Of a stretch of DNA of 64,000 bases, positions 62,400 to 64,000 are shown one piece after another. Where the stretch lies: contig CM077115.1 in assembly GCA_039619475.1 (NCBI GenBank), forward strand, positions 156,649,774 to 156,713,773. Reading direction: 5' to 3'. This DNA comes from Icerya purchasi. Lineage: Eukaryota > Arthropoda > Insecta > Hemiptera > Monophlebidae. Both the position numbers and the translations under genes were made by a program. Below the pieces are notes generated by a model, which ran no database searches, was not told where the DNA came from, and saw nothing but the letters and a program-made list of their open reading frames with translations. The stretch's first letter is position 1; each line of letters begins with the position of its first letter.

Positions 62400-63994
62400 T
62401 GCGGGTACGACGATAAGCGAAAGTTGTTTAATCGCATGGAAAGTAATTTGTTTCACTCGCCAATGTTATCTTATCAACATTTCAATTCGATTGTATTCAT
62501 AGATAATATTACCAGAATAATTAACGGGATTGTTTATTATTTGTTTTGTCAAATTATAAAATATATCGAATTCGGTTTATTTTAGTTAATGCTCTAATAT
62601 AATTTAAATTCGTCGGAAAAAAAATATTTCACATTCCTCACTACAAGAGGCAACGGGCCTAATAAGGATTGTATAAATGATATTAAAAACGACCGTAAGA
62701 TTGTGAATTTCTGCCAATGTGCTAACAGATTTTCACATTTTGAGCTGATAATATAAGAAAGTAAATACAACTTCAAACTGAGATTACATTTGCGAATTGA
62801 CTATGTATGAACTAATCACAGTGTACAGCTACAACAGTATCTTATTTTGAATAAACTAAAAATAGTTAAAAGGGTAGTTAGTTATAAGCGTTTATTTATT
62901 AATTGAATTTCTAAAAAACCGATTAACGATAAATTTTCTTTTTAATTCTTTCAGCTTTTTTTTTTTTTTTTATTTAAAATTACATACTTTCAACTGGATA
63001 AAGTGAAAAAAACGCCTCGCATATAATTTAAGCTCTAAAAACATTTACTTCACATCAGAAAGAAAAGAAAATCAACGATATTTTTAACTCTCCACTGCTG
63101 TAGTATCTTTGGTTTTTACCTTTTTTTTTTTACTTGTATACGTTTTGGAGGAGGGAGGGGCTCGTCAACCAAGGACTTTTACCCAGAAGTATACGACGTT
63201 TTATATGCCACAAGTATACACAACATAAAAAACCTTTTCATTTCAAAATTATTATATTTTTTTTTGTGGTCGAATTTAAGGTCTAAAAAATTTCTAAAAT
63301 CTTAACATAGCATTTTTACAGAGTTCTTACATACTTTTAATAGAAATTCAGAAAACTTTCCCTCGCTCTACTCGCATACATCACCTCATCAAAATTGCTA
63401 AGCTAATCGATTCGATACAACTTACAAAAAAATATAATAGTCTTGCGGCCAATGCCCTTTGCTGTTGAACTCAAAGAAAAAAGAGAAAAAAAAAATTCAT
63501 TTACGTTTTTTTTTTTTTTTATTTCACACACCAAATAGTATAGCGTCTGTGTGTAATACCATTTCTAAATAATTGTTTAGTAATCTCCAATGTGTTTAAG
63601 TTTTTATTAACCTTTAAGTTTTTATTAACCTTTAATTTCCGTCGATGTTTAAAACATTTTTCCATTCTTTTCTTTACTCATAAATTTTTCTTTTATATAA
63701 TATAGTTTGATATTAACCTTAAAAAAAAAAAAATTGGATTTTTCAGTTAAATGTATCATCTGTTGTGTTCCTCTCACGTGAGAAATATAAAAAATGTATT
63801 GATAAACTACTGATTTCCTAAAGTTGTTAAAATCAGCCCAGAAATAGAAATTGAAAAAAAAAAAACTTCTGGGCACAACCAATACCCGGTAGCTTTTTTC
63901 CCAATTCTGTAATTTTATTTGACCGCGGCTTTATTCATTTGATTATCAAAACATTATTAATATATTATTAATATGTAACTGTTGTCCTCTACAG
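62400..63994. other. dunce intron 11, last part
   Basis: AT-rich, with T-runs at about 62957 and 63510. No gene recognised. The last 14 bases form the acceptor of the next dunce exon. Confidence 0.6.
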
Positions 63995-64000
63995 GTTGGT
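63995..64000 (+). CDS. dnc: dunce exon, first 6 bases only
   Basis: After the acceptor GTTGTCCTCTACAG the window ends with GTTGGT, which reads Val-Gly in phase 0. This is exactly the residue pair that follows the invariant Gln in PDE4 (SQVGFIDYIV). The rest of the catalytic domain and the C-terminus continue beyond the window. Confidence 0.9.

Overview
The window is a piece of an AT-rich arthropod genome, most likely an insect. It has long homopolymer and TA tracts, very little coding sequence, large introns packed with decayed transposons, and insect-type mariner, pogo and non-LTR elements. It is dominated by one host gene on the + strand: the cAMP-specific phosphodiesterase dunce (PDE4 family).

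Twelve dunce exons are visible: 527-628, 28144-28211, 28333-28445, 35203-35296, 39308-39522, 41291-41389, 41630-41794, 47585-47684, 50825-50979, 51084-51206, 59556-59738, and the first 6 bases of another at 63995. All introns are GT-AG. Phases join exactly, giving 1,423 coding bases, or one leading base plus 474 uninterrupted codons. They run from the second half of UCR1, through UCR2 and the linker, into the catalytic domain up to the invariant glutamine. The gene's 5' part (start codon, first half of UCR1) and the last catalytic exon(s) lie outside the window. Residue numbers below count from the first complete codon in the window.

The introns hold nearly everything else. Intron 1 (27.5 kb) contains a 17-bp minisatellite, a 3.4-kb pogo/Tigger-like DNA transposon with intact ends but broken transposase, a 324-bp tandem duplication, an antisense LINE remnant, two 0.7-kb inverted repeats with tRNA-like sequences that bracket a dead mariner, an unrecognised pseudogene-like ORF, and an I-like LINE remnant. 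Intron 3 carries two non-LTR insertions with perfect target-site duplications (13 and 14 bp). Introns 4-5 carry LINE pieces, a TIR element split by a small hAT-type MITE, and a tRNA-derived SINE. Introns 7-11 contain an antisense LINE, a zero-spacer palindrome of about 460 bp, a second dead mariner, a composite repeat also seen in intron 4, and another I-like LINE.

I see no second intact host gene, no classical tRNA or rRNA gene, no CRISPR array and nothing bacterial. The most informative observations are structural: dated nested insertions with an empty-site copy in the same window, the perfect-centre palindrome, the paired inverted repeats, and the two-stop ORF nested in the large dunce intron.
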